Source: Bradyrhizobium sp. 200 (GTDB taxonomy: Bacteria; Pseudomonadota; Alphaproteobacteria; Rhizobiales; Xanthobacteraceae). From it: a stretch of 64,000 bases of DNA. The stretch spans positions 3,826,001 to 3,890,000 of the forward strand of contig NZ_CP064689.1 of assembly GCF_023100945.1 (NCBI RefSeq), in the 5' to 3' direction. Of the stretch, positions 28,609 through 37,522 are shown piece after piece. Below the pieces are notes generated by a model. The model was not told where the DNA came from and did not search any database. It worked only from the letters and a program-made list of their open reading frames with translations. Position 1 is the stretch's first letter, and every line of letters begins with the position of its first letter. Position numbers and translations under genes: made by a program.

Positions 28609-29889
28609 ATGGATGAAACCATGAGCGAGACAGCCCGAACCCCGCCTTTTGCGCCCTTCGAATGGCTGTTGTCCGGACGTTACCTGCGCGCGCGTCGCAA
28701 GGAAGGCTTCATTTCCGTCATTGCCGGCTTTTCGTTCCTCGGCATCATGCTCGGCGTTGCCACGCTGATCATCGTGATGGCCGTGATGAACGGCTTCCGC
28801 AAGGAACTGCTGGACAAGATCCTCGGGCTGAACGGCCATCTCCTGGTGCAGCCGCTGGAATCGCCGCTGACCGACTGGAAGGACGTCGCCGAGCGCATCA
28901 GCCAGGTTGACGGTATCCGCCTTGCCGCGCCGGTCGTGGACGGCCAAGCGCTGGCGTCCTCGGCCTTCAACGCCGCCGGTGTGCTGGTGCGCGGCATGCG
29001 GTCTGCGGACCTGAACGCTCTCACCTCGATCGCCAAGAACATCAAGCAGGGCACGCTGGAAGGTTTTGACGAGGGGCAGGGCGTCACCATCGGACGCCGG
29101 CTCGCCGATCAATTGTCGCTGCATGCCGGCGACACCATCACGCTGGTCGCGCCCAAGGGCGCGGTGACGCCGATGGGAACCACGCCGCGTATAAAACCCT
29201 ACAAGGTGGCTGCCGTGTTCGAGATTGGCATGTCGGAATATGATGCAAGCTTCGTGTTCATGCCGCTGCCGGAATCGCAGGCCTATTTCAACCGCAAGGA
29301 CGACGTCACCGCCATCGAGGTGTTCACCACCAACCCCGATCGCATAGACGCGTTCCGCAAGAGCGTGACGGAGGCCGCGGGGCGGCCGGTGTTCCTGGTC
29401 GACTGGCGGCAGCGCAACTCGACTTTCTTCAATGCGCTTCAGGTCGAGCGCAACGTGATGTTTTTGATCCTGACCATGATCGTGCTGGTTGCCGCACTCA
29501 ACATCGTTTCCGGCCTGATCATGCTGGTCAAGGACAAGGGGCAGGACATCGCCATTCTGCGCACGATGGGCGCCTCGCAGGGCTCGATCATGCGGATATT
29601 CCTGATCACGGGCGCTGCGATCGGCGTGGTCGGCACGCTGACCGGCTTCTTCGTCGGCATGTTGATCTGCCTCAATATCGAATCGATCCGGCAGTTCCTT
29701 TCCTGGATGACCAACACCGAATTGTTCTCGCCGGAACTCTACTTCCTCTCGCGCCTGCCGGCCGAGATCGATTTCGGCGAGACCACCGCGGTCGTGATCA
29801 TGGCGCTGACGCTGTCGTTCCTCGCGACGCTCTATCCGTCCTGGCGCGCCGCGCGCCTCGATCCCGTCGACGCGCTCCGGTACGAGTGA
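28609..29889 (+). CDS. lolC: Lipoprotein-releasing ABC transporter permease (LolC/E)
   Basis: 426-aa inner-membrane permease that, with LolD, extracts outer-membrane lipoproteins from the inner membrane and passes them to LolA. Four transmembrane helices: one near residues 35-58, a large periplasmic MacB-like domain, then three helices in the FtsX domain (for example [18 protein letters not shown]). A single LolC/E-type gene is common in alphaproteobacteria. ATG 28609 used; a second ATG at 28621 is possible. Seven bases before lolD. Confidence 0.93.
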   Translation: MDETMSETARTPPFAPFEWLLSGRYLRARRKEGFISVIAGFSFLGIMLGVATLIIVMAVMNGFRKELLDKILGLNGHLLVQPLESPLTDWKDVAERISQVDGIRLAAPVVDGQALASSAFNAAGVLVRGMRSADLNALTSIAKNIKQGTLEGFDEGQGVTIGRRLADQLSLHAGDTITLVAPKGAVTPMGTTPRIKPYKVAAVFEIGMSEYDASFVFMPLPESQAYFNRKDDVTAIEVFTTNPDRIDAFRKSVTEAAGRPVFLVDWRQRNSTFFNALQVERNVMFLILTMIVLVAALNIVSGLIMLVKDKGQDIAILRTMGASQGSIMRIFLITGAAIGVVGTLTGFFVGMLICLNIESIRQFLSWMTNTELFSPELYFLSRLPAEIDFGETTAVVIMALTLSFLATLYPSWRAARLDPVDALRYE

Positions 29890-29896
29890 GGACGTG

Positions 29897-30598
29897 ATGG
29901 CCGAGGAGGCGGAAGAAGATGTACCGGTTATCTATCTCCACGAGATAAAACGCGAGTACAGGCAGGGCGAGGCGACGCTGACTATTCTCAACGGCGCCAA
30001 GCTCGCGCTGTGGGCGGGGCAGTCGGTGGCGCTGGTGGCGCCGTCGGGCTCGGGCAAATCGACGCTGCTGCACATCGCAGGGCTGCTCGAAAGCCCCGAC
30101 GACGGCGAGGTCTATGTCGCGGGGGCGCCGACCTCGCAGCTATCCGACATCGACCGCACCCAGATCCGGCGCTCCGACATCGGCTTCGTCTATCAATCGC
30201 ACCGGCTGCTGCCGGAATTCACCGCGCTTGAAAACGTCATGCTGCCGCAGATGATCCGCGGCCTGAAACGTTCCGAGACGATCAAGCGTTCGCAGGAGAT
30301 CCTGTCCTATCTCGGCCTCAGCGAACGCATGACGCACCGGCCGGCCGAACTCTCCGGCGGCGAGCAGCAGCGCGTCGCCATCGCGCGCGCGGTTGCCAAT
30401 GCGCCGCGCGCGCTGCTCGCCGACGAGCCGACCGGCAATCTCGATCCGCATACCGCCGATCACGTGTTCAACGCGCTGATGCAGCTCGTGAAGGCGACGC
30501 GGGTCGCGATGCTGATCGCCACCCACAATATGGAACTGGCCGGCCGGATGGACCGTCGGGTGTCGCTGGTCGACGGCCAGGTCGTCGAAATGGATTAG
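29897..30598 (+). CDS. lolD: Lipoprotein-releasing ABC transporter ATPase LolD
   Basis: 233-aa ABC ATPase: Walker [10 protein letters not shown] near residue 48, Q-loop [11 protein letters not shown], signature LSGGEQQR, Walker [14 protein letters not shown]-loop IATHNME. Powers lipoprotein release with LolC. A GTG start one codon upstream is equally possible. The IS5-family element begins at the last base of its TAG stop codon, so the final G of the stop is supplied by the insertion sequence; the protein is unaltered. Confidence 0.94.
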   Translation: MAEEAEEDVPVIYLHEIKREYRQGEATLTILNGAKLALWAGQSVALVAPSGSGKSTLLHIAGLLESPDDGEVYVAGAPTSQLSDIDRTQIRRSDIGFVYQSHRLLPEFTALENVMLPQMIRGLKRSETIKRSQEILSYLGLSERMTHRPAELSGGEQQRVAIARAVANAPRALLADEPTGNLDPHTADHVFNALMQLVKATRVAMLIATHNMELAGRMDRRVSLVDGQVVEMD

Positions 30599-31430
30599 GG
30601 TCTGTTGAGATTCAGGATTCACAGATTGAAATGCCCGTGATTCAAGCTCCGAAAGGAGCTTGGAATGCACCGGTTCGTTTTGACGGACGCTCAATGGGCG
30701 AAGATGGAGCCGCTTTGTTTGGGCAAGGCCACGGACCCCGGCCGCACAGGGGGTGACAACCGTTTGTTTCTCGAAGCAGTGCTGTGGATCGCGCGCACGG
30801 GCAGCCCATGGAGAGACCTTCCGCCGACGTTCGGCAACTGGAATACGGTGTTCAAGCGCTATCGCGATTGGGTGAAGGCCGGCGTTTTCAAGCGGATTTT
30901 CGATGCCGTATCGGATGATCCGGATATGGAGTTCGCCATGGTCGACGCGACAATCGTCAAAGTTCACCGCCACGCGCAGGGAGCAAAAGGGGGACAAAAA
31001 ATCAGGCCATCGGCAAGTCGAAGGGCGGCTGGACCACGAAAATCCTTGCGCTGACCGACGCACTTGGGAACCTGGTGCGGTTCATCCTGCTCCCCGGCCA
31101 TCGCTTTGACACCGTCGGCGTCGCGCCCCTGATCAAGGACCTCGAATTCGGCGGCCTGATCGCTGATAAGGCTTTTGATTCCAACTGGATCATCGAAGAC
31201 ATGAACGAGCGCAAGGCGAAGGTCGTAATCTCGCAGCATCAAAGGCGCGCCAAGCCTCTCGACATCGACAAGGACATCTACAAATGGCGCCACCTGATCG
31301 AGAACTTCTTCGGCAAGCTGAAGGAATTCAAGCGCGTGGCAATGCGATGCGACAAGACAGACAGCAGTTTCGAGGCGATGATCTACCTCGCCACCGCCGT
31401 CATCCATTCCAGGTGAATCTCAACAGACCC
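30598..31430 (+). mobile_element. IS5-family (IS427-group) insertion sequence, complete
   Basis: 833 bp bounded by perfect 17-bp terminal inverted repeats (GGGTCTGTTGAGATTCA at 30598-30614 and its complement at 31414-31430) and flanked by a TA target duplication (30596-30597 and 31431-31432). Size, two-frame transposase and TA duplication fit the IS427 group. Both ends and both frames are intact, so it may be active. Insertion was into the TA of the lolD stop codon, next to a GCATGATC palindrome (31435-31467). Confidence 0.92.
30665..31416 (+). CDS. IS5-family transposase, two frames joined by -1 frameshift
   Basis: First frame 30665-31054 encodes the N-terminal part (TDAQWAKMEPLCLGKATD, then MVDATIVKVHRHAQGAKGG with the first catalytic Asp). 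The second, -1 frame runs through to 31416 and holds the second Asp (LIADKAFDS) and the Glu (HLIENFFGKLKEFKR). Slippage back one base at A6 (30996-31001) would read K-NQAIGKSKGGWTTKIL in frame, giving a full DDE enzyme of about 250 aa. This is the usual expression mode for IS427-group elements, so the split is probably not decay. Confidence 0.88.
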
Positions 31431-31432
31431 TA

Positions 31433-31740
31433 GAGCATGATCCGAAGCGTTTGCGCGGAGATCATGCCCCATCAAAGAGACAGCTCGACCTCAGTAGCCG
31501 CTGCGGTGTCGCTTGGAGCGGCGCGGCGACGGCTCTGAGATGCATCTGGCGAATGTGAATTTTTTGCGGCGAGCAGCGGCGAAAAGTTTCGAAAAATGCC
31601 TGTAAGACAACATTAACTTACGTTCACACTGGGGCCGTTTCGTGAGCGTTGTTGCAGCGAGGTGACAGTAATTCGAGCGAACAATGCTATGAGCATGACA
31701 CGGCCTTGGGGGCTGTCAAAACGGAATGGGAATTAGAAGA
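31433..31740. other. Intergenic region between IS element and porin gene
   Basis: Starts with a palindrome, GCATGATC (31435-31442) and GATCATGC (31460-31467), of the same family as the repeat in the globin gene. The remainder must hold the promoter of the outer-membrane protein gene at 31741; it is more AT-rich at 31550-31720, but I cannot pick a confident -35/-10 pair. No coding potential seen. Confidence 0.5.
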
Positions 31741-32490
31741 ATGAAGAAGGTTTTGCTTGTTACGGCCAGTCTGATCGCGCTCGGCGCGGCTGCGCCGGCT
31801 GTTGCTGCGGATCTCGCTGCGCGTCCTTACACCAAGGCGCCGCCGATGGTTGCCGCTGTGTATGACTGGACCGGTTTCTACATCGGTGCGAACGGCGGTT
31901 GGGGTTCGAGCCGCAACGACTGGGATTCGGTTCCGCCGAACGGGCTGGTCGGGCCCGAGGGCTCTCATGACGCGACCGGCGGCACGGTCGGTGGTCAGAT
32001 CGGCTACCGCTGGCAGGCCGGCACCTGGGTGTTCGGCCTTGAAGCTCAGGGCAACTGGGCCGACTTCTCGGGCAACCATGTGAACCAGTTGTTCCCTGCC
32101 TTCCGCAGCCACACGAACGTCGACGCGTTTGGCCTGTTCACCGGTCAGGTCGGTTATGCCGTCAACAACGTCCTGCTCTACGTTAAGGGCGGTGCTGCGG
32201 TGACCGCGAACAGCTACCAGGTCACCACCGTTGCGAGCGGCGCGCTTGCTGGCGTCACCGGCGACGACACCCGCTGGGGTGGCACGATCGGCGCGGGCCT
32301 CGAATACGCCTTCGCTCCGAACTGGTCGGTTGGCGTCGAGTACAATCACCTGTTCATGCAGGACCGTACCTACACCTTCACGGCCCCGGGCGGCGCCTTG
32401 TTCAGCGCCGAACGTATCAGTCAGGACGTCGATCTCGTCACTGCCCGCCTGAACTACAGGTTCGGCGGCCCGGCCGTCACGCGATACTGA
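31741..32490 (+). CDS. Omp25/Omp31-type outer-membrane beta-barrel protein
   Basis: 249 aa with a signal peptide (cleavage after about residue 22, AVAADL) and an eight-stranded OmpA-like/Omp_b-brl barrel: DWTGFYIGANGGWG at the first strand, repeated aromatic/glycine strands, C-terminal LNYRFGGPAVTRY. Rhizobiales carry many paralogues with the same AADL start of the mature chain. ATG 31741 gives a clean signal with AGAAGA just upstream; the frame opens five codons earlier. Followed by a strong terminator, so monocistronic. Confidence 0.92.
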   Translation: MKKVLLVTASLIALGAAAPAVAADLAARPYTKAPPMVAAVYDWTGFYIGANGGWGSSRNDWDSVPPNGLVGPEGSHDATGGTVGGQIGYRWQAGTWVFGLEAQGNWADFSGNHVNQLFPAFRSHTNVDAFGLFTGQVGYAVNNVLLYVKGGAAVTANSYQVTTVASGALAGVTGDDTRWGGTIGAGLEYAFAPNWSVGVEYNHLFMQDRTYTFTAPGGALFSAERISQDVDLVTARLNYRFGGPAVTRY

Positions 32491-32518
32491 TCGTTCGCGA
32501 TTCTCGCGAATCATCGAA

Positions 32519-32545
32519 GCCCCGGGCAGCGCCCGGGGCTTTTTT
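32519..32545 (+). terminator. Intrinsic terminator after the outer-membrane protein gene
   Basis: Perfect 9-bp GC-rich stem GCCCCGGGC / GCCCGGGGC with a three-base loop, followed by six T residues. It lies 29 bases after the stop codon. Confidence 0.95.
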
Positions 32546-32663
32546 GTTGCGGCAGGCGGTCCGGTTAGCCACCGCGAATTATCCGCGAAGCTGTCCTGCC
32601 CAGCTTGATTATGGCGCAGTTCCGGGGCTGGAAAACGGGCGGTTCCGGGCGCATATTTCGGGA

Positions 32664-32873
32664 ATGGCGACAATTGTTCAATGCAATTGCGGCGCCGAGT
32701 ACAGACGCACCGAAGAGAAGTTCTTGGTACCGCAAACGGGTGACGCGGTCTGCGCAATCTGCGGCGCTGCGCTGGAATCGTGGCTGGAGTGCACCCACGT
32801 TCCCTCATACGAACTTATTGAGCGTCCACAGACCGAAAGTCGGGATGACGAGCCGCCCCAACGTCAGAATTAA
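32664..32873 (+). CDS. Small putative zinc-ribbon protein
   Basis: 69 aa. Cysteines are paired as CNC near residues 7-9 and CAIC near residues 30-33, with a further Cys at about 43, suggesting a zinc-ribbon fold; no family recognised with certainty. The frame is open upstream, but the composition changes at ATG 32664, preceded by TTCGGGA as a weak ribosome-binding site. Cytoplasmic, no signal or helix. The C terminus is charged and probably disordered. Confidence 0.6.
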   Translation: MATIVQCNCGAEYRRTEEKFLVPQTGDAVCAICGAALESWLECTHVPSYELIERPQTESRDDEPPQRQN

Positions 32874-32923
32874 CCACAGGGATCGTCGCTCAAACTGACG
32901 CACTTACCGCCCCTTGACTCTAG

Positions 32924-32956
32924 GAACAAAAAAGGAACAATGTTCCTCATATGTTC
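32924..32956 (+). promoter_or_regulatory. Tandem LexA (SOS) boxes over a promoter
   Basis: Two perfect matches to the alphaproteobacterial LexA operator: GAAC-N7-GAAC at 32924-32938 and GTTC-N7-GTTC at 32942-32956 (the same motif on either strand). A -35-like TTGACT lies at 32914-32919, and the boxes cover the position of the -10 (AACAAT, 32936-32941), so LexA binding would block transcription. The target is the 32-codon gene starting at 32979. Confidence 0.85.
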
Positions 32957-32978
32957 TCATATCGTAGGGAGTCGGACG

Positions 32979-33077
32979 ATGTTGCGGATGTTCGTGGAAG
33001 AAGCGGCGGCACTGGCGTCGATTACGCTGTTTGTCGGGATGATTGCGGTCTGGGCGCAGGTGATTCCACAGCTTTAA
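32979..33077 (+). CDS. SOS-regulated 32-aa membrane peptide (SidA-like candidate)
   Basis: Encodes MLRMFVEEAAALASITLFVG and continues to a stop after 32 residues. One hydrophobic helix spans about residues 9-30 after a short acidic/basic N terminus, so a single-pass inner-membrane peptide. A good ribosome-binding site (TAGGGAG) lies 7 bases before the ATG, and the gene starts 22 bases after tandem LexA boxes. In Caulobacter the 29-aa SOS peptide SidA inhibits division by binding FtsW/FtsN; size, topology and control match, but homology is not shown. dnaE follows after 176 bp, probably with its own promoter. Confidence 0.7.
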   Translation: MLRMFVEEAAALASITLFVGMIAVWAQVIPQL

Positions 33078-33253
33078 TCCGGCTCCGATGCGTCTTTTGC
33101 AGACGGGTTGGGGAAAAGCCGGATGGCGGGTACGAAGGCTGCGTTCCGCGTGGACTCCGCCAGGCCAAGGCATCACCATTGTGGCAGCGAGTCGGCGTGC
33201 ATCAGCGGCCGATGATCGCTCCCCGCCATGATGCAAGAGCCCGTTAAGCGACC

Positions 33254-36200
33254 ATGTCCAGTGCCGGATTCGTTCATCTCCACGTTCATTCGGCCTATTC
33301 GCTGCTGAAGGGCTCCATCAAGATCGCCAAGCTTGGCGAACTGGCGAAGGCCGACCGCCAGCCGGCCCTGGCGCTGACCGACACCGACAACATGTTCGGT
33401 GCGCTGGAATTCTCCGACAAGATGGCGGGCTACGGCATTCAGCCGATCGTCGGCTGCGAGCTCGCCGTCGATTTCGGCGACCAGGATCCGAACGCGCGCA
33501 ACGCGCTGGCCGCGACGCCATCGCGAATCGTATTGCTGGCGGCGCGGGAGCGCGGTTACCGCAGCCTGATGCGGCTGAACTCGCGGGCGTTTCTGGAAAC
33601 GCCAGTGCATCAATCTCCGCATATCAAGCTCGAATGGCTGGAAGGCGATGCCGAGGATTTGATCGCGCTGACCGGCGGCCCGGACGGGCCGATCTCGCTG
33701 GCGCTGCATGCCGATCAACCGGCGCTCGCGGCGGCCCGTTGCGAGCGGCTTGCGAGCCTGTTCGGGGATCGTCTCTATGTCGAATTGCAGCGCCACGGCA
33801 TCGACAAGGAGCGCCGCACCGAATCCGGCCTGATCGATCTCGCCTATGCCAAGGGATTGCCGCTGGTCGCGACCAACGAGCCATATTTTGCTTCGAATGA
33901 CGATTACGAAGCCCACGACGCGCTGCTATGCATCGCCGGCGGCAAGCTGATCGCCGAGACCGACCGCGACCAGCTCACGCCCGATCACCGCTTCAAGACC
34001 CGCGCAGAGATGGCGGTGCTGTTCGCCGACATTCCGGAGGCGCTGGCTTCTACCGTCGAGATCGCGGAGCGCTGCTCGTTTCGCCCGAAGACGCGAAAGC
34101 CGATCCTGCCGCGCTTCACGGTCGGCGCCGGCTCAGGCTCCGATGCCGCGAGCGAGGAGGCCGGGGAGCTGAAGCGCCAGGCCGAGGAGGGGCTCGCAAG
34201 GCGCCTGCAGGTTCACGGCCTGTCGCCCGGCACGACGGAAGAGGACTACCAGAAGCGTCTCGCCTTCGAGATAGACGTCATCAACCGCATGAATTATGCG
34301 GGCTACTTCCTGATCGTCTCGGACTTCATCAAATGGGCCAAGGCCCACGACATTCCGGTCGGTCCGGGCCGCGGCTCCGGCGCCGGTTCGCTGGTCGCCT
34401 ATGCGCTGACGATTACCGATCTCGATCCGATTCGTTTTGGCCTGCTGTTCGAGCGCTTCCTCAATCCCGAGCGCGTCTCGATGCCGGATTTTGACATCGA
34501 CTTCTGCCAGGACCGCCGCGGCGAGGTGATCGACTACGTGCAGCAGCGCTACGGCCGCGATCAGGTGGCGCAGATCATCACCTTCGGAACGCTGCAGGCG
34601 CGCGGCGTGCTGCGGGACGTCGGCCGTGTGCTGCAGATGCCCTATGGGCAGGTCGATAAACTGACAAAACTGGTGCCGCAAAATCCGGCCGCGCCGGTGA
34701 CGCTGGCGCAGGCGATCGAGAGCGAACCCAAGCTGCAGGCGTTCCGCGACGAAGACCCGGTGGTCGCGCGCGCCTTCGACATCGCCCAGCGTCTCGAAGG
34801 GCTGACGCGCCACGCCTCGACCCACGCCGCCGGTATCGTGATCGGCGATCGTCCGCTCAGCGAACTGGTGCCGCTCTACCGCGATCCCAAATCCGACATG
34901 CCGGTGACCCAGTTCAACATGAAATGGGTTGAGCCGGCCGGGCTCGTGAAGTTCGACTTCCTCGGCCTGAAGACGCTGACCGTGCTCGATGTCGCGGTGA
35001 AGCTGCTCCGGCAGCGCAACATCCAGGTCGATCTGCCGACGCTGCCGATCGACGATGCGCCGAGTTACCAGATGCTGGCGCGGGGCGATGTGGTCGGCGT
35101 GTTCCAGGTGGAAAGCCAGGGCATGCGGCGCGCGCTGATCGACATGCGGCCCGACCGCTTCGAGGACATCATCGCGCTGGTGGCGCTGTATCGCCCGGGC
35201 CCGATGGCCAACATCCCGACCTATTGCGCGCGCAAACACGGCGACGAGGAGCCGGAATATCTGCACCCGATCCTGGAGCCGATCCTGAAGGAGACGTTCG
35301 GCGTCATCATCTATCAGGAACAGGTGATGCAGATCGCGCAGGTGATGGCCGGCTATTCGCTCGGCGACGCCGACCTGCTGCGCCGCGCGATGGGCAAGAA
35401 AATCCGCGCCGAGATGGAGAAGCAGCGCGCGATCTTCGTCGCCGGTGCAGTCAAGAACGGCGTACCGAAGGGGCAGGCCGACACGATCTTCGAACTGCTC
35501 GCAAAATTCGCCGACTACGGCTTCAACAAGAGCCACGCCGCGGCCTACGCGCTGGTGTCCTATCACACCGCCTACATGAAGGCGCACTACCCGGTAGAGT
35601 TCCTCGCCGCGTCGATGACGCTCGAACTCAACAACACCGACAAGCTCTCGGAATTTCGCGCCGAGGCGCAGCGGCTCGGCATCAAGGTCGAGGCGCCGAA
35701 CATCAACCGCTCGGGCGCCACCTTCGAGGTCGGCGAAAATACGATCTATTATGCACTCGCCGCGCTCAAGGGCGTCGGCCCGCAGGCGGTGGAGTTGATC
35801 GTGGAAGAGCGCAACAAGAAGGGCGCCTTCACCTCGCTTGCGGACTTCGCCGCCCGCGTCAATCCGCGCGCGATCAACAAGCGGGTCATTGAAAGTCTGG
35901 CCGCGGCCGGCGCATTCGACACGCTCGAATCCAACCGCGCGCGCGTCTTTGCCGGCGCCGACGCCATTCTCGCCGCCTGCCAGCGCAGCCACGAAGCCGC
36001 AACGATCGGCCAGAACGACATGTTCGGCAACGCGGCCGACGCGCCGACCATCATGCTGCCGCAGATCGAACCATGGTTGCCGGCCGAACGGCTGCGGCGC
36101 GAATACGACGCCATCGGCTTCTTCCTGTCCGGCCACCCGCTCGACGATTACGCCACCGTTCTGAAGCGGCTGCGGGTGCAGTCCTGGGCGGAATTCTCGC

Positions 36201-36766
36201 GCGCCGTCAAAACCGGCGCGACCGCAGGCAAGGTCGCGGCGACCGTGGTGTCGCGGATGGAGCGGCGCACCAAGACCGGCAACAAGATGGGCATCATGGG
36301 GCTATCCGACCCGACCGGACATTTCGAGGCCGTGCTGTTTTCCGAAGGCCTTGCGCAGTATCGCGACGTATTGGAGCCGGGGGCTGCGGTATTGCTGCAG
36401 CTCGGCGCTGAACTGCAGGGCGAGGACGTGCGGGCGCGCGTGCTGCATGCCGAACCGCTGGATGACGCCGCCGCAAAAACCCAAAAAGGCCTGCGGATTT
36501 TCGTTCGCGACACCAAGCCGCTGGATTCCATCGCGCGCCGGCTCAACATGCCGGAAGCCGCCGCACCAAATGGTCCGGCAAAGGGCCTGCCGGCAAAGCC
36601 TGTGCCCGCGCCATCGGGCGGCGCCGATGGCGACGTCTCGCTCGTGATCATGCTCGACCTCCAGACCGAGGTGGAGATGAAGCTGCCGGGCCGCTTCAAG
36701 GTCTCGCCGCAGATCGCAGGTGCGATCAAGGCGGTTGCGGGCGTGGTGGACGTGCAGACGCTGTAG
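33254..36766 (+). CDS. dnaE: DNA polymerase III subunit alpha
   Basis: Replicative polymerase catalytic subunit, 1170 aa. An N-terminal PHP domain begins FVHLHVHSAYSLLKGS (residues 5-20). The polymerase core has catalytic aspartates in MPDFDIDFCQDRRG near residue 413 and the conserved GPGRGSGAGSLVAYAL. Later come the GFNKSHAAAYALVSYHTAY motif near residue 757, a helix-hairpin-helix region and an OB-fold (about residues 970-1070). This is the main DnaE1 type, not the shorter SOS polymerase DnaE2. The ribosome-binding site is weak. Confidence 0.95.
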   Translation: MSSAGFVHLHVHSAYSLLKGSIKIAKLGELAKADRQPALALTDTDNMFGALEFSDKMAGYGIQPIVGCELAVDFGDQDPNARNALAATPSRIVLLAARERGYRSLMRLNSRAFLETPVHQSPHIKLEWLEGDAEDLIALTGGPDGPISLALHADQPALAAARCERLASLFGDRLYVELQRHGIDKERRTESGLIDLAYAKGLPLVATNEPYFASNDDYEAHDALLCIAGGKLIAETDRDQLTPDHRFKTRAEMAVLFADIPEALASTVEIAERCSFRPKTRKPILPRFTVGAGSGSDAASEEAGELKRQAEEGLARRLQVHGLSPGTTEEDYQKRLAFEIDVINRMNYAGYFLIVSDFIKWAKAHDIPVGPGRGSGAGSLVAYALTITDLDPIRFGLLFERFLNPERVSMPDFDIDFCQDRRGEVIDYVQQRYGRDQVAQIITFGTLQARGVLRDVGRVLQMPYGQVDKLTKLVPQNPAAPVTLAQAIESEPKLQAFRDEDPVVARAFDIAQRLEGLTRHASTHAAGIVIGDRPLSELVPLYRDPKSDMPVTQFNMKWVEPAGLVKFDFLGLKTLTVLDVAVKLLRQRNIQVDLPTLPIDDAPSYQMLARGDVVGVFQVESQGMRRALIDMRPDRFEDIIALVALYRPGPMANIPTYCARKHGDEEPEYLHPILEPILKETFGVIIYQEQVMQIAQVMAGYSLGDADLLRRAMGKKIRAEMEKQRAIFVAGAVKNGVPKGQADTIFELLAKFADYGFNKSHAAAYALVSYHTAYMKAHYPVEFLAASMTLELNNTDKLSEFRAEAQRLGIKVEAPNINRSGATFEVGENTIYYALAALKGVGPQAVELIVEERNKKGAFTSLADFAARVNPRAINKRVIESLAAAGAFDTLESNRARVFAGADAILAACQRSHEAATIGQNDMFGNAADAPTIMLPQIEPWLPAERLRREYDAIGFFLSGHPLDDYATVLKRLRVQSWAEFSRAVKTGATAGKVAATVVSRMERRTKTGNKMGIMGLSDPTGHFEAVLFSEGLAQYRDVLEPGAAVLLQLGAELQGEDVRARVLHAEPLDDAAAKTQKGLRIFVRDTKPLDSIARRLNMPEAAAPNGPAKGLPAKPVPAPSGGADGDVSLVIMLDLQTEVEMKLPGRFKVSPQIAGAIKAVAGVVDVQTL

Positions 36767-36866
36767 GATCCGACAGTTAGCCGACCACGCGGATAACACG
36801 GCAACAGCTATTGCAACCTCACGGTGTTCCCGGCTATGCAGTTTCGGGGCAAGTGTTGGGGGCGTT

Positions 36867-37394
36867 ATGTTGGGGCGTGGAATTGCGTTGCTGTCGGGTG
36901 TGTTGCTGTTGTCGGGATGTATGACCGCCAAAGTCGGAACAGACTATGCGGCGATATCGCAAAAGATCGGTCCGCCAAAACCGGGGCAGTCCCGGGTGGT
37001 GGTGCTTCAGCAAAAGCGCGACGGGCTGTCCATGGCCATTTGTGCCTGTGACGTGAAGGTGGATGGCAGCCCGATGGGCAAGGTGATAGTCGGCACCTAC
37101 GCCTATGCCGATCTCCCGGCAGGTCCGCATCAGCTTGTCGCGAGCGAAACGTTGTTTCCGGGCGACACCAAGCGCGATTTCACCACGGCGCCCGGCCGCA
37201 CCTATTTCTTCCTCGTCAAATCCAGCGCAAGGCATGATGCGGTGGCCGGGATGTCAATAATCGGAGGTCTGGCCGGCGTGGCCGTTGCGGCAGCCGCAAC
37301 GTCCGGCAGTGATAATCTCGGGCCGGGCGAATTTGTTCCGCTGGACGAGCCGACCGCGAGAACGATGCTCGCGGACCTGCAATTGGCGGATTAG
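36867..37394 (+). CDS. Putative lipoprotein, DUF2846-like
   Basis: 175 aa with a lipoprotein signal: hydrophobic residues 5-16 and lipobox LLSGC (cysteine at about 17), so attached to a membrane by lipid. The core (VVVLQQKRDG, then VDGSPMGKVIVGTYAYADLP and GRTYFFLVK) resembles DUF2846 proteins of unknown function. A second hydrophobic, glycine/alanine-rich stretch lies near residues 128-148. The frame is open upstream to 36720, overlapping dnaE, but ATG 36867 provides the lipobox at the correct distance. Confidence 0.82.
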   Translation: MLGRGIALLSGVLLLSGCMTAKVGTDYAAISQKIGPPKPGQSRVVVLQQKRDGLSMAICACDVKVDGSPMGKVIVGTYAYADLPAGPHQLVASETLFPGDTKRDFTTAPGRTYFFLVKSSARHDAVAGMSIIGGLAGVAVAAAATSGSDNLGPGEFVPLDEPTARTMLADLQLAD

Positions 37395-37522
37395 GCTTCA
37401 GCTCAGAGGCAGCGATCGAGAGATCAATTGGAAAATGTTTCGCTCATACTCAGCAGGGACTGGCGCAGTGCACGCAAAGAAGGCCGCTGAGAGCTTGCGC
37501 TAACGCGGCCTCCCATTTGCGA

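Noticed and set aside
32924..33300. LexA boxes as direct control of dnaE
   Set aside because: The boxes lie about 300 bp from dnaE, with a complete small gene directly behind them; dnaE is of the housekeeping type, so separate promoters are more likely.
34133..36136. A 667-codon minus-strand frame inside dnaE, and similar long antisense frames inside nuoL, nuoM, nuoI-J, proS and bamA
   Set aside because: All lie opposite strongly conserved genes, lack ribosome-binding sites, and have low-complexity Arg/His/Asp compositions.
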